Below, piece by piece: positions 4,919-5,133 of a stretch of 5,133 bases of DNA. The first letter of the stretch is position 1. Every line of letters starts with the position of its first letter. A program made the translations under genes and the position numbers. Location: NCBI GenBank assembly GCA_031278025.1, contig JAITLF010000370.1, forward strand, positions 1 to 5,133. The letters run 5' to 3'. The notes under the pieces are model-generated. The model was not told where the DNA came from. It made no database searches and saw only the letters and a program-made list of their open reading frames with translations. The stretch is from Treponema sp. Lineage in GTDB: Bacteria; Spirochaetota; Spirochaetia; Treponematales; Breznakiellaceae.

Positions 4919-5133
4919 ATGCGGGGGAACAGATGGCAGACTGTGTCAAAAGCCGGGAAACAACCGCGTCAAACCAGTAAAATACCGGCATGGGGGGCTG
5001 ACAGGGAATTCATCACCGGAGAAAGCCGCGATCAAATCATATTACTGCCGGACAGCATAGAAGAGTACGTTGCGGAAAACAATTCCGTGCGGGTGATTGA
5101 CGCCTATATCAACCGCCTCGATTTAGCGGCGTT
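4919..5133 (+). CDS. IS1182-like transposase, N-terminal part, cut by window edge
   Basis: This frame is open from 4862 to the end of the window. From about base 5006 it encodes EFITGESRDQIILLPDSI, then EEYVAENNSVRVIDAYINRL and DLAA. This is the typical opening of IS1182-type (DDE, IS4-like) transposases, in which a GExRxQ..L.P.S..EY motif is followed by the N/D-x-VRVIDAY/F segment and a DLxxLGF box; the catalytic domain would lie right of the window. The first in-frame ATG is at 4919, but conservation begins only near 5000. The ATG closest to it (4990) is out of frame by one base in a G6 tract (4992-4997) and stops after three codons. Either translation begins at 4919 or a nearby alternative start, or the gene is inactivated by a one-base slip. 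AGACTGTGTCAAAA at 4938-4951 could be the left end of this IS. Confidence 0.55.
   Translation, partial: MRGNRWQTVSKAGKQPRQTSKIPAWGADREFITGESRDQIILLPDSIEEYVAENNSVRVIDAYINRLDLAA

Overview
The window suggests a spirochaete-like anaerobe, with termite-gut Treponema as the best guess. This is an inference from a GC-rich coding style, an adenosylcobalamin-dependent glutamate mutase operon, and an intergenic landscape full of insertion-sequence remnants and GC-rich palindromic repeats. No rRNA, tRNA or other marker fixes the species. GlmS, GlmL and GlmE can be identified with high confidence; most of the flanking sequence is decayed or mobile.

Layout. Bases 1-287 hold the tail of an open frame entering from the left edge, possibly a transposase C-terminus, which runs into unrelated sequence containing three tandem TTCCTCA heptamers. 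Bases 280-405 look like a small non-autonomous element (about 114 bp) with GAGRCTGTCGAA inverted ends and a possible 6-bp direct repeat CTCGTT. Bases 431-1143 contain only minus-strand debris: the 5' end of a secreted-protein gene (signal peptide, broken frame), then the C-terminal part of what resembles a DNA methylase-type protein split over two frames. Bases 1144-1221 are a short AT-rich spacer with a consensus promoter (TTGACA, 17 bp, TATATA) pointing right.

Bases 1222-4479 are a compact three-gene operon, glmS-glmL-glmE. GlmS (137 aa) is the small cobalamin-binding subunit with the DxHxxG motif at D14/H16/G19. GlmE (482 aa) is the catalytic TIM-barrel subunit. All eight active-site positions that I recall from the Clostridium cochlearium enzyme (R66, R100, R149, E171, Y177, Y181, K326, E330) are occupied identically at the same numbers. 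GlmL (464 aa), encoded between them, is an ASKHA-fold ATPase-like accessory protein, probably a reactivase or chaperone. Together they should interconvert L-glutamate and (2S,3S)-3-methylaspartate, normally the first step of mesaconate-type glutamate fermentation. The methylaspartate ammonia-lyase gene that often follows in clostridia is absent from the rest of the window.

Bases 4480-4690 form a dense block of GC-rich palindromic repeats (period 21-22 bp, changing orientation halfway) able to fold into strong hairpins. Bases 4700-5133 are mobile-element debris: a promoter-like site, the first third of a 50-codon ORF resembling the N-terminus of an IS4-type transposase and ending at another copy of the palindrome, then the N-terminus of an IS1182-like transposase cut by the window edge. 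The operon is therefore intact and has its own promoter, while both sides look like a site of repeated insertion and gene decay.
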